From Bacteroidota bacterium (GTDB taxonomy: Bacteria; Bacteroidota; Ignavibacteria; Kryptoniales; JAKASW01): a stretch of DNA of 64,000 nt. The stretch is taken from assembly GCA_023381615.1 (NCBI GenBank), contig JAMCQL010000056.1:35932-99931 (forward strand), read 5' to 3'. Both the position numbers and the translations under genes were made by a program. Below, one piece after another: positions 34,528 to 42,957 of this stretch (its first letter is position 1; each line of letters begins with the position of its first letter). The notes beneath the pieces were generated by a model. It did no database searches and had not been told where the DNA came from. It saw nothing but the letters and a program-made list of their open reading frames with translations.

Positions 34528-35796
34528 ATGCAAAGTACTTTGGGATTGATACAGATGTCTGAAGGCAGCCAAATCATTGTCGCCGACGATGGGCGCGTCG
34601 CTTTGAGAGATTCTCTCAAAGAGGAGAATATTCCTAACTTCGAAATTCTGAAAAATCGAGACTCCCGTATCGGAAGCGATGAAGTATTTGGTGACGGCGT
34701 ATTCGATTTCAGATATGGACCGGTAACTTCAGGTTTCATCGAGTCCGGCAGCTTCCACATTTACACTTACGGTGAGAGGATGCTCGCGGTGAACATAGAT
34801 CTTTCGACGAAGCATCGCGGCATCGAAAAGTCCTGCGTCGGGCTTCCAGTGACGGATGCGGTCAGAAAGGTGGAAAATATATGTGGTAACTTCGCCTTCT
34901 CGCACAGTGTGGCATATTCCCGCGCAGTTGAGAGTGCGCTTGCAATAAAGCCGACCGAGACGACAAAAAAGCTCAGGGTCATCGGGCTTGAATTAGAGCG
35001 GCTTTACAATCATCTGTTCGTCGCAACGCGACTTGCAGGTTCAGCAGCGCAGAAGGTTCTTAATGCACATTTACTTTACCTCTTCGAGGAGGCGCTCCGG
35101 GTTAATCAACTTCTCACCGGCAGCCGCAACCTGAAGGATTTTAATTCAATCGGGAAAGCGAAACCCTTGTCCACAGAATCCTTCGGACCAAGCATAGAGT
35201 CGATTGGGATTGCTCGCTATCAGCTTTCGCGAATTCAGGAAAGGCTCGCCGATCTTTACGGTCGGTCACTCGAAAGTGAAAACTTCATGGATAGACTCCA
35301 TGAGACTGCCACGCTGAACGCTGAACGGGCTGTTGCGATTGGAGTAACAGGTCCGAGTTTGAGAGCCTGTGGTGTCGAATTCGATTTGAGAAAATCTGAT
35401 CCTGATTATCCCGATTTCAAGGTTGTGAAGATGGAACAGGGCGACGCACTGGCAAGATACGAAGTGCGCTGTTTGGAGGTCATGGAGTCCGCAAGAATCG
35501 TTGGGCGAATGCTCGACTCGCTTTATAAGCTTGGCGCAGCCAACGTGCATCCTGTTGATATCGAACTTGAAATTCCTTCCTCGTCCGGTACATCGGTAGG
35601 CGTTTGTGAATCTCCTACCGGGGTAATCGCAACCTATGTCGAAATAAAGAAAGGGACTATCGTGGACCTTTACATCTCAACGCCCTCTCTCTTCGGGTTC
35701 GCCGCGATGCGCGAGGCAATGGTCGGACAGATTTTCACGGACTTTCCATTTGCATTGGATTCATTCGGAGTTTCATTCGCTGATGCAGCAAGATGA
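34528..35796 (+). CDS. NuoD/HyfG-like large subunit lacking [NiFe] ligands
   Basis: The product is 422 residues. It aligns with group 4 hydrogenase/complex I 49-kDa subunits: YGPVTSGFIESGSFHIYTYGERM, LSTKHRGIE, VENICGNFAFSHSVAYSRAVE and VKMEQGDALARYEVR. Of the hydrogenase Ni ligands, only C119 remains; the second is F122, and the C-terminal DPCxxC is D-S-F-G-V-S (411-416). It cannot hold a [NiFe] site. The NuoC-like N-terminal domain of HycE/HyfG is missing or decayed. A repeat (TCCACAGAATCCTTCGGACC) encodes STESFGP at about 218-224. Confidence 0.9.
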   Translation: MQSTLGLIQMSEGSQIIVADDGRVALRDSLKEENIPNFEILKNRDSRIGSDEVFGDGVFDFRYGPVTSGFIESGSFHIYTYGERMLAVNIDLSTKHRGIEKSCVGLPVTDAVRKVENICGNFAFSHSVAYSRAVESALAIKPTETTKKLRVIGLELERLYNHLFVATRLAGSAAQKVLNAHLLYLFEEALRVNQLLTGSRNLKDFNSIGKAKPLSTESFGPSIESIGIARYQLSRIQERLADLYGRSLESENFMDRLHETATLNAERAVAIGVTGPSLRACGVEFDLRKSDPDYPDFKVVKMEQGDALARYEVRCLEVMESARIVGRMLDSLYKLGAANVHPVDIELEIPSSSGTSVGVCESPTGVIATYVEIKKGTIVDLYISTPSLFGFAAMREAMVGQIFTDFPFALDSFGVSFADAAR

Positions 35797-36019
35797 AAAA
35801 TTCCAAGTTCCAAACACCAAGCTCGAAACAAAAGCAAAGCTCAAAGCTGCAAAATGGAAAAAGGAGTCTCAGGTTTTCGGATTTTTCTCGTTGCTGGTCG
35901 GAATTCGTAGCGTTTGGATTTTTGATTTTGGTATTTGGAATTTGTCCCGTCAAAAATATTTGTATGTCGGGATGCCGTAAGCGGCATTTGGAACTTGAAA
36001 ATTGGAGCTTGGAGCTTAC
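35797..36019. repeat. AT-rich repeat with inverted partner of the 30.97-kb block
   Basis: 35942-35992 is the exact reverse complement of 30972-31022. Flanking units (AAATTCCAAGTTCCAAACACC at 35797; TTGGAACTTGAAAATTGGAG at 35989) are also the reverse-complement type of those around the first copy and can fold on each other. No gene is present. Confidence 0.75.
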
Positions 36020-36484
36020 ATGAAGTGGTGGCCATTACTTGGAATAAAACATAGACTGACGGAGAAGCGGAAGTACAAATTGTATGGGAAAGTCAGCACT
36101 GTTTTCCATTCGTTCAGAAAATCGCTTTTCATATATCCAATCGACGTTGGGAATAGCAATGACATGAATCTCGAAATGGCTGCTTTGCAATCACCGCAGT
36201 ACAATCTTCACCGGTTCGGAATTTATTTTGCGGACTCGCCGCGGCATGCTGATCTGCTCCTCGTTCTTGGAAGAGTAAATGAACCGATGGCTGTGCCACT
36301 TAGGGAAACGATAAATCAACTCCCGGCACCGTACGGAATAGTCTTAGTTGAACGAGAGTCAGATACCGAGGGAACATCGGTGATTGAGCTTGGCATTGAG
36401 AACATAGCGGCTCATGTTAAGGACTACAGAGAGCCTGCCCAGCTCATTTCGATTTTCTTGAAGTTGATGGGGAAGGAAAACTGA
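36020..36484 (+). CDS. NuoB/HyfI-like small subunit without any cysteine
   Basis: The product is 154 residues from ATG 36020; the TTG at 36002 is in repeat sequence. It aligns with NuoB/HycG: IDVGNSNDMNLEMAALQSPQYNLHRFGIYFADSPRHADLLLVLG. The CNGC pair that holds cluster N2 is S46 and M49, the later family cysteine is also absent, and the whole protein has no cysteine. It cannot carry a [4Fe-4S] cluster. The fold-defining parts (SPRHADLLLV) are well kept, so the protein looks selected, not decayed. Confidence 0.9.
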   Translation: MKWWPLLGIKHRLTEKRKYKLYGKVSTVFHSFRKSLFIYPIDVGNSNDMNLEMAALQSPQYNLHRFGIYFADSPRHADLLLVLGRVNEPMAVPLRETINQLPAPYGIVLVERESDTEGTSVIELGIENIAAHVKDYREPAQLISIFLKLMGKEN

Positions 36485-36485
36485 C

Positions 36486-38363
36486 ATGCTGTTCGTGTAC
36501 TTAGCATTCGCTACATTACTTCTTGGGATGGTGCTGTCGGTGAACAGACCGCTTTCTTTCGGGCTCGCGTCGTCTTCTTCGTTGTTGATGTTCATCGGAG
36601 GTATTTCATGCCTGTTCCATCCAGCCTCCTCCCCGCAGTACTATTTAATGCCCGGTCTTTCAATTGGTATTGGAGTCGATCACACAACTGCAATCTTTCT
36701 GGTTGCGACATCCATCGCCTTCTTCGCAATTTCGTTCTACTCAAAGGATTTTGGGCGTCTCTTCAGCAGGAAGATGGCGGCATTTCACAATCTTACCCTG
36801 TTCGGTATGCTTCTCGTGATGACCGCGCAGGATTCCATCAACTTCCTCATCGGATGGGAGCTGATGACTATCGCATTGTACTTCCAGATCCTTGAAAGAA
36901 AAGGCTCTTACGAATCGGCGTTCTCTTTTTTAGCTTTCGGCGAGTTGTCGGCAATCTCTCTCCTTCTCGCATTTGCATCTTTGTTTGTAACGAACGGGAG
37001 TTTCACGCTGACAGGAAACGTCGCGGCAAATCCATTCTTTCTCGTTATGGCAACTCTCGGTTTCATTGTGAAGATGGACGCTGTACCTTTCCACACCTGG
37101 ATAACCGGTGCGTACTCCAAAGCGCCTTCTAATACCGCCGCGATGTTGAGTGCGCCTTTGACCTTCATGGGATTCTATGGATTGGTCCGCATTCTCTCAT
37201 TCACCGGCTATCCCAAATGGTGGGGGATAATCGTTCTTGTCTTCGGGGCGATCTCTGCATTTTGGGGAGGGATGCAAGCGGCAGCAGAAAGGAGTCTTAA
37301 GAAGCTTCCGGCTTACTCGACCGTGGAAAACAACGGCATAATTTTGGCAGCTCTCGGGTTGAGTGCGATAGCTGCCACTTACGGCACACCGGAGACGCAG
37401 ACACTTTCTCAGTTTGCTCTCCTTGCTTCCATGATCGTCGCGTTCGCTCATCTAATCTCGAAGTCTCTCCTTTTTGAGAGCGTAGGACACGCGAAGGAGT
37501 CTTTGCAGGAAGAGGAGATAGATAACGTCAGAGGAATCTGGAGAAACGTCGGCTCAGTTCCTGCTCTCGGCCTTCTCACGTCCGGGTTGTCATTCAGTGC
37601 TTTTCCACCGACCATTGGCTTTGTAGGAGAATGGATGGTGCTTGAGGCGATGTTCCAATCTTACAAACTGACGAGCAATGTTGACCGCCTGTTGGCTGCT
37701 TTTGCGGGGATCATGGTCGCACTAGCGATAGGTCTAGCGGGTTTTGCGATGGTAAAGCTCATCGGCTACACGGCTCTTGGGCCGGACCACGGAAGAGAAA
37801 CACGCAAGATGAAATCAGCATCAATAAAGTTATCGCAGATTTTTCTAATCCTTCTCATCGTTCTATCGGGAGTATTCGCACCTCTGATAGTTCGATTTCT
37901 CGGTTATAATCAGTTCCTGACAGGTGTTCTCGGCGTTCCAACTCCGCTCTTGATTGCTTCGAGCAACCCGATCTTCGGAGTCATTTCACCGACGATGTTC
38001 TTCATTGTCGTGGGAGTCATCCTGATTCCGCTTGTCGTAATATTCCTGACACGAAGAACGCACCGCAAAGTTGAGGCATGGAATGGTGGTATGTCGCTTA
38101 CCGAGGATGAGTATTTTACTGTTCCGGCTTACTCGTTCGTTCTCGAATATGTTCTCCGCAAGGTTTACAGGACAAAAGAACTTAGGAATGGCTACAACGC
38201 TGAGGTGGTAAACAAAGATATTGCTGAATACATTTATGAGTATGCCGATAAAGGCGTGCGAACCATCAGCAGATTTGTCGGCAGAAATTTGATGAGCGGA
38301 AAGATTTCTTGGTACGTTCTTTACATCGTCATAGTGTTTATCCTTGCATTCATCTTGGCTTAA
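36486..38363 (+). CDS. Antiporter-like membrane subunit (NuoL/HyfB-type)
   Basis: The product is 625 residues with about 16 transmembrane helices. Ion-path residues are present: E125 (GWELMTIA), K196 and H203 (FIVKMDAVPFHTW), and K326 (AHLISKSLLFESVGHA). The C-terminal part (about 500-625) has the extended helix region typical of HyfB/NuoL. It follows the small subunit by 1 nt. It would conduct protons or another ion. Confidence 0.92.
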   Translation: MLFVYLAFATLLLGMVLSVNRPLSFGLASSSSLLMFIGGISCLFHPASSPQYYLMPGLSIGIGVDHTTAIFLVATSIAFFAISFYSKDFGRLFSRKMAAFHNLTLFGMLLVMTAQDSINFLIGWELMTIALYFQILERKGSYESAFSFLAFGELSAISLLLAFASLFVTNGSFTLTGNVAANPFFLVMATLGFIVKMDAVPFHTWITGAYSKAPSNTAAMLSAPLTFMGFYGLVRILSFTGYPKWWGIIVLVFGAISAFWGGMQAAAERSLKKLPAYSTVENNGIILAALGLSAIAATYGTPETQTLSQFALLASMIVAFAHLISKSLLFESVGHAKESLQEEEIDNVRGIWRNVGSVPALGLLTSGLSFSAFPPTIGFVGEWMVLEAMFQSYKLTSNVDRLLAAFAGIMVALAIGLAGFAMVKLIGYTALGPDHGRETRKMKSASIKLSQIFLILLIVLSGVFAPLIVRFLGYNQFLTGVLGVPTPLLIASSNPIFGVISPTMFFIVVGVILIPLVVIFLTRRTHRKVEAWNGGMSLTEDEYFTVPAYSFVLEYVLRKVYRTKELRNGYNAEVVNKDIAEYIYEYADKGVRTISRFVGRNLMSGKISWYVLYIVIVFILAFILA

Positions 38364-38375
38364 AGGAGCCTATCG

Positions 38376-39548
38376 TTGGAAATTTCAAGCGAAATAAAAA
38401 AGCGCGCATTTACATTTGTCATACTGATAGGCGTAGTCAGTTTATTTGCCGACATGACGTATGAAAGTGCCCGAAGTATCAACGGGCCCTTCCTTGCGAT
38501 TCTCGGTGCGAGCGGCGCCGTCGTAGGAATAGTATCGGGTCTCGGTGAACTTATCGGGTATGTCGTAAGATTCTTTTCTGGATTCATCGGAGACAGAACG
38601 AAGAGATACTGGTCTGTGGCTTTTGTAGGATATTTCATAAATCTTGTCGCCGTGCCCTTACTCGCGCTTGCGGGTAATTGGGAAGTTGCCGCGGCGCTAA
38701 TGATCACGGAGAGAATCGGGAAGGGGATCCGCGTTCCTGTTCGGGACGCCATGCTCTCCTACGCCTCGGAGAATATCAAGCGCGGTTGGGCTTTCGGTGT
38801 GCACGAGGCTCTCGACCAAATCGGGGCGGTTCTCGGCCCACTCATAGTCGCATTTGCATTGTTTCACAATCTCGGCTATCGTGTCGGCTACACGTTTCTT
38901 CTCTTGCCCGCTTTAATTGCGTTAACCGTTCTATTGGTTTCGATGAAGGTTTTCCCGAGCCCGCGCAATCTCGCCAGCTCACAGGCGAAGATTACGCTGG
39001 ACAATGGGTATCCAAAGTCTTTTTGGATCTATATGGGTGCGGCTTCTCTTATTGCGGCGGGGTTTGTAGATTTTCCGTTGATTGCATATCACTTCAAGAG
39101 CGCGTCGGCAGTTCCGCAGGATTGGATTCCGGTTTACTACTCCATCGCTATGGGTGTCGATGCCCTCGCAGCCCTTGCCGCAGGCCGGCTGTTTGACAGG
39201 ATCGGTATCAGGACTCTTGCGTTGGTTTCGGTGTTATCAGCTGCCGCGGCTCCTCTCGTTTTTCTCGGCCATTCAGAATTGATAATATTGGGAATGGTGT
39301 TTTGGGGAATCTCTATGGGTGCGCAAGAGTCGATAATGCGAGCCGCGGTTGCAGACTTAGTCCCCATCGACAAGCGGGGATCAGGCTACGGAATCTTCAA
39401 CACCGGATTTGGAATTGCCTGGTTTATCGGAAGTGCTTTGATGGGGGTTCTATACGACGTTTCAATATTAGGATTGGTCTTGTTTTCTGCACTGATTCAA
39501 CTGATCTCCATCCCTCTATTCTTAAGATCAAGGAAAGTTGCAATATGA
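38376..39548 (+). CDS. Major facilitator superfamily transporter
   Basis: The product is 390 residues, about 12 transmembrane helices. It starts at TTG 38376 with AAGGAG 8 nt before it. Loop signatures are GFIGDRTKRYW (helix 2-3) and GRLFDRIGIRT (helix 8-9), the MFS A-type motif. It lies directly after the complex-I-like genes and before pyrophosphatase. The substrate is unknown; a role in fluoride or acid export is only suggested by position. Confidence 0.88.
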   Translation: MEISSEIKKRAFTFVILIGVVSLFADMTYESARSINGPFLAILGASGAVVGIVSGLGELIGYVVRFFSGFIGDRTKRYWSVAFVGYFINLVAVPLLALAGNWEVAAALMITERIGKGIRVPVRDAMLSYASENIKRGWAFGVHEALDQIGAVLGPLIVAFALFHNLGYRVGYTFLLLPALIALTVLLVSMKVFPSPRNLASSQAKITLDNGYPKSFWIYMGAASLIAAGFVDFPLIAYHFKSASAVPQDWIPVYYSIAMGVDALAALAAGRLFDRIGIRTLALVSVLSAAAAPLVFLGHSELIILGMVFWGISMGAQESIMRAAVADLVPIDKRGSGYGIFNTGFGIAWFIGSALMGVLYDVSILGLVLFSALIQLISIPLFLRSRKVAI

Positions 39549-39584
39549 GAAACATGTACGATCACAATAAGAAAGGATGAAACG

Positions 39585-40124
39585 ATGGCTAATCTAAAAG
39601 ACTTGCCGGTTGGTGAACGTGCGCCGGAGGAAGTCGGCGCTGTTATCGAGATCCCAAAGGGGACACATGTAAAGATCGAATATGATGTAAGGCTTGAGGT
39701 GTTTAAAGTCGATCGTGTGTTGTACTCTGCAGTCCACTATCCTACAGCTTACGGCTTCATACCCGGCACGCTGTGGGACGACGGAGATCCACTTGACGTT
39801 TTGGTATTGACTGAGGAGTTGCTGCAAACGGGACTCTTCCTTCAAGTAAGGCCAGTTGGCATTCTTATCATGACTGACGAGAAGGGCTCTGACAGCAAGA
39901 TACTTGCAGTACCTGTGCATGATCCCCGTTACAGCGATGTGAAAGAAATAAATGACGTTCCCGGACACTTTCTGCGCGAAGCCGAGCATTTTTTTGAGAC
40001 TTACAAAGAGCTTGAGGGCAAGGAAGTCAAGAGCTTTGGATGGGAACAGAATCGGGATGCGAGGACGGCGATCTTGAAGGCGATGAAAGCGTATGAAGCG
40101 GCGCATTCGTTATCAAAACATTGA
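39585..40124 (+). CDS. ppa: Family I inorganic pyrophosphatase
   Basis: The product is 179 residues. YPTAYGFIPGTLWDDGDPLDVLVL carries the metal-binding signature DGDPLD (66-71); IEIPKGTHVKIEYD and the DPRY region are also conserved. It hydrolyses pyrophosphate to phosphate in the cytoplasm. Family I enzymes are strongly inhibited by fluoride, and pyrophosphatase is a known riboswitch-associated gene, so this copy fits a fluoride-response role. Confidence 0.95.
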   Translation: MANLKDLPVGERAPEEVGAVIEIPKGTHVKIEYDVRLEVFKVDRVLYSAVHYPTAYGFIPGTLWDDGDPLDVLVLTEELLQTGLFLQVRPVGILIMTDEKGSDSKILAVPVHDPRYSDVKEINDVPGHFLREAEHFFETYKELEGKEVKSFGWEQNRDARTAILKAMKAYEAAHSLSKH

Positions 40125-40183
40125 CGCAACGGTTGTCCGCTCTGGCGCGCCGGCTTCCATCAGCGCACTTGTGAAATAAGAAA

Positions 40184-40897
40184 ATGAAAACCTTGATAGT
40201 ATCCGACATACATGCGAATCTTCCCGCTCTTGGAGCGGTCCTTCGGGATGTGGGAGATTATGACCTCTGCTTCTTTCTTGGCGACTCAGTTGACTACGGT
40301 TCGTTCCCAAAAGAGTGTGTGGAATTTCTTCGTGAGAACATGGATCAAGGCGTAATGGGAAACCATGATAATGCCATGGCGAACGATAAGGACTGCGGCT
40401 GCCGTGCCGATTTCAAAATATACGCTGAGGAGACCCTCGCATGGCACAGGACCCTGCTTGGCAGGGAAGATGTACAGTTTCTCAAGTCCCTCCCCCCGAC
40501 ACTGTTCGCGCATATAGATGGAATGTACGTTTATATGACACACGGTGCACCTGACGGGAATATGTACAAGTATCTCAGAGAAGAGGAAATTGGAGAAGCG
40601 GAAATTCGCGGATTAGAAAAGTACGATTTGATTCTTCTCGGTCACACTCATTTCCAGTTCAAGAAACAGGTGGGAAATGTAACGATTGTAAATCCGGGAA
40701 GCGTCGGACTTTCAAGAGAAGATCATAACGCGTGCTACGCTGTGCTGGAAGATGGCGAGGTCACGTTGCACCGCGTTCCATACAACAACCAGCGGACTGT
40801 TGAAGTGCTCTGGCAAAGCCCGGTCTCCACCTTTACAAAGGAGGGACTGTCGAAAATTGCCGGTTGGTTACCACCACAGATGAAGGAGAAAGGTTAA
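40184..40897 (+). CDS. Calcineurin-like metallophosphoesterase (YfcE/MJ0936-type)
   Basis: The product is 237 residues. Metal-binding motifs are SDIHAN (7-12), GDSVDYG (33-39), GNHDNA (59-64), THGAP and GHTHFQ, giving a dinuclear site. VNPGSVG is the family's closing motif. It probably cleaves a phosphodiester; the natural substrate is unknown. It is 2 nt from the DUF190 gene. Confidence 0.92.
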   Translation: MKTLIVSDIHANLPALGAVLRDVGDYDLCFFLGDSVDYGSFPKECVEFLRENMDQGVMGNHDNAMANDKDCGCRADFKIYAEETLAWHRTLLGREDVQFLKSLPPTLFAHIDGMYVYMTHGAPDGNMYKYLREEEIGEAEIRGLEKYDLILLGHTHFQFKKQVGNVTIVNPGSVGLSREDHNACYAVLEDGEVTLHRVPYNNQRTVEVLWQSPVSTFTKEGLSKIAGWLPPQMKEKG

Positions 40898-40899
40898 AA

Positions 40900-41253
40900 A
40901 TGAGGCTTTATGGAGAAGGGAAACTGATAAGGATCTTTCTCGGCGAGATGGACCGGAAAGACAATGAACAACTCTACAAAACGATCGTTCTCAAGGCAAA
41001 AGAAGCGAAGATGGCGGGAGCGACAGTGTCGCGCGGTGCGCTTGGGTTCGGGCCGGACAGTACGTTCAGCAACTCGAGATCGGTGAAGCTAAGCGACGAT
41101 CTTCCCATGATTATCGAGATCGTCGACACTGAGGCGAACATAAACAAGTTTATCCCCGTAGTCGAGCAAATCCTGGATGACGCCGGCTGCGGCGGCATGA
41201 TAACCGTCGAGAAGGCAGAAATCATCAGATACTTGAGAGGAAAGAACTCATGA
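40900..41253 (+). CDS. DUF190 family protein (complete)
   Basis: The product is 117 residues from ATG 40900, 2 nt after the previous stop. LIRIFLGEMDR, AKMAGATVSRGALGFG and IVDTEANINKFIPVV are the DUF190 pattern, a PII-like ferredoxin fold. DUF190 genes often neighbour crcB. It is homologous to the C-terminal part of the fusion at 30322. The last four bases overlap the next start (ATGA). Confidence 0.9.
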   Translation: MRLYGEGKLIRIFLGEMDRKDNEQLYKTIVLKAKEAKMAGATVSRGALGFGPDSTFSNSRSVKLSDDLPMIIEIVDTEANINKFIPVVEQILDDAGCGGMITVEKAEIIRYLRGKNS

Positions 41254-41987
41254 CGCAATTGAAAAAAGGAGACAGGAGAAAGGAGACGGGAGACAGGAAA
41301 CAGTATGTCGTCCTGGCGTTTGTTGTTGCGTTGGCATTCGGTTCATTCACTGCCCACGCGCAGTCATATCGTGGTGCAAAAGTTTACTCTGTCCCCGAGC
41401 CGACAAACCTCGGCATACTCCAGGATTCAGTAAAGTCCTACATAAAGTCCGGTGCTTATGAAAATGGAATTGCGGAGGTCATAGACTCAGCCAGATCTTA
41501 CATAAAGTCAAGATACAAGTCTGTAAAGAAGCCGGCAATAGTTCTCGATATAGATGAAACATCGCTGTCCAATATTCAATTTGAGTATCGTTACAATTTC
41601 GGGTTCAGCACCTCGCTCTGGAATGCATGGGTTAAAGAATCCGCCGCGACTGCCATTGAGCCGACACTTGATCTTGCAAAGTGGGCTGCAGCAAGGCATA
41701 TCGCAATCTTCTTTATCACCGGAAGAGAGCAGCTCTCAGCAAAACCTGCCGATGATCCGACAGTCGTAAATTTGAAGAAGGTTGGTTATCCTGAGTGGGC
41801 CGGACTCTATTTCAAAAATCCAAAGAACAAAGTGACGACAGACCAGTTCAAGACCTCTATAAGGAAGGAGATAACAGAAAAGGGTTACACGATCATCGCT
41901 AATATCGGTGACCAGTACAGCGATCTTGTTGGAGGCTACGCCGGAGGAAAATTCAAACTCCCTGATCCAATGTACTACATACCATGA
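41250..41987 (+). CDS. HAD-superfamily acid phosphatase (class B/OlpA type), secreted
   Basis: The product is 245 residues. The N-terminus (MTQLKKGDRRKETGDRKQ) is encoded by a GGAGACAGGAG-type repeat, followed by a signal peptide (19-37). DIDET (100-104) is the catalytic HAD motif with the nucleophile and acid aspartates, then FFITGRE and GDQYSDLVGG. It should release phosphate from organic monoesters in the periplasm. The function in this cluster is not evident. Confidence 0.88.
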   Translation: MTQLKKGDRRKETGDRKQYVVLAFVVALAFGSFTAHAQSYRGAKVYSVPEPTNLGILQDSVKSYIKSGAYENGIAEVIDSARSYIKSRYKSVKKPAIVLDIDETSLSNIQFEYRYNFGFSTSLWNAWVKESAATAIEPTLDLAKWAAARHIAIFFITGREQLSAKPADDPTVVNLKKVGYPEWAGLYFKNPKNKVTTDQFKTSIRKEITEKGYTIIANIGDQYSDLVGGYAGGKFKLPDPMYYIP

Positions 41988-42090
41988 GAAGGAGACAGGA
42001 GAATAGAGTAATGGATTATTGGAATAATGGATTACTGGATAAATGGAATGATGGATAAGATAGAAGCAAGAAGTCAGAGGCCAGAAAGAA
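41988..42090. repeat. Purine-rich and ATGGATTA-type repeats
   Basis: It starts with GAAGGAGACAGGAGAATAG, continues with ATGGATTATTGGAATAATGG-type units, and ends with AGCAAGAAGTCAGAGGCC. The first and last parts copy 27785-27860; the middle copies the reverse-complement family at 7960-8015 and the insertion at 54900-55010. No gene is present. Confidence 0.65.
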
Positions 42091-42107
42091 TGTAGTGTGA
42101 TGTCATA

Positions 42108-42848
42108 ATGGATCATCTTCTGAAAGCAGAAGGTCTGGTTAAGAGATATAAGAAGCGAACCGTGGCGAACGGCGTGAGCATTCACGTTGAGCAAGGAGAA
42201 ATCGTCGGCTTGCTTGGCCCGAACGGCGCCGGAAAGTCAACAACATTCGAGATGATTACTGGCGTTGTCCCGCCCGATGGAGGATCCATCAGTTTCGATG
42301 ATATAGAAATGACGCACATGCCGATGTTTAAACGCGCCAGATTGGGAATTGCGTACTTGCCTCAGGAGCCATCTGCCTTCAGAGGAATGACAGTCGAAGA
42401 GAATGTCGTCGCGGTTCTCGAGTTGAACCATTATACTAAACAAGAGATCAAAGAGCGGCTTGAGGAAGTAATGACCGAATTCGATATGGCTTCACGAAGG
42501 AAGATAAAGGCAAAAAACCTATCTGGAGGAGAGCGGCGGCGTTTGGAGGTGATGCGCGCCATGTCTCTCCATCCCTACTTCATGCTTCTTGACGAGCCAT
42601 TCGCAGGAGTTGATCCAATGGCAGTCCTTGATTTGCAGGGGATAATAGCCCGGATGAAGGAGAAGAACATCGGCGTTCTCCTGACCGACCACAATGTGCA
42701 CGAGACTTTTGAGATAGCCGACCGTGCATGCGTGATCAGCGAAGGAAAGATTCTCGTAGAAGGAAAGCCGGCAGACATTGCCAACGACGAGCTCGTCAGG
42801 AAGACATTCCTTGGCGAAAGCTTCAAGATGCCAACATTATCAAGATGA
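42108..42848 (+). CDS. lptB: LPS export ABC transporter ATP-binding protein LptB
   Basis: The product is 246 residues. Walker A GPNGAGKST (37-45), LSGGERRRLEVMRAM signature, Walker B FMLLDEPFAGVDPM and the LptB switch LLTDHNVHETFEIADRACVISEGKIL are all present. It powers lipopolysaccharide transport to the outer membrane with LptFGC, which are not in this window. Its link to the fluoride genes is by position only. Confidence 0.95.
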   Translation: MDHLLKAEGLVKRYKKRTVANGVSIHVEQGEIVGLLGPNGAGKSTTFEMITGVVPPDGGSISFDDIEMTHMPMFKRARLGIAYLPQEPSAFRGMTVEENVVAVLELNHYTKQEIKERLEEVMTEFDMASRRKIKAKNLSGGERRRLEVMRAMSLHPYFMLLDEPFAGVDPMAVLDLQGIIARMKEKNIGVLLTDHNVHETFEIADRACVISEGKILVEGKPADIANDELVRKTFLGESFKMPTLSR

Positions 42849-42957
42849 GCGCCATGAGCTTTGATAACTGCTTTACACTAGCAAGAATGTTTATGGCGTT
42901 CACAGCTTTATACTATATTAAGTCAGTTTCATTCACGGCTAAGAAATGGAGATCAAA

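Noticed and set aside
31170..38363. Formate hydrogenlyase or hydrogenase-4 call for the six-subunit complex
   Set aside because: The large subunit lacks three of four Ni ligands, the small subunit has no cysteine, and no formate dehydrogenase, ferredoxin or hydrogenase maturation genes are present.
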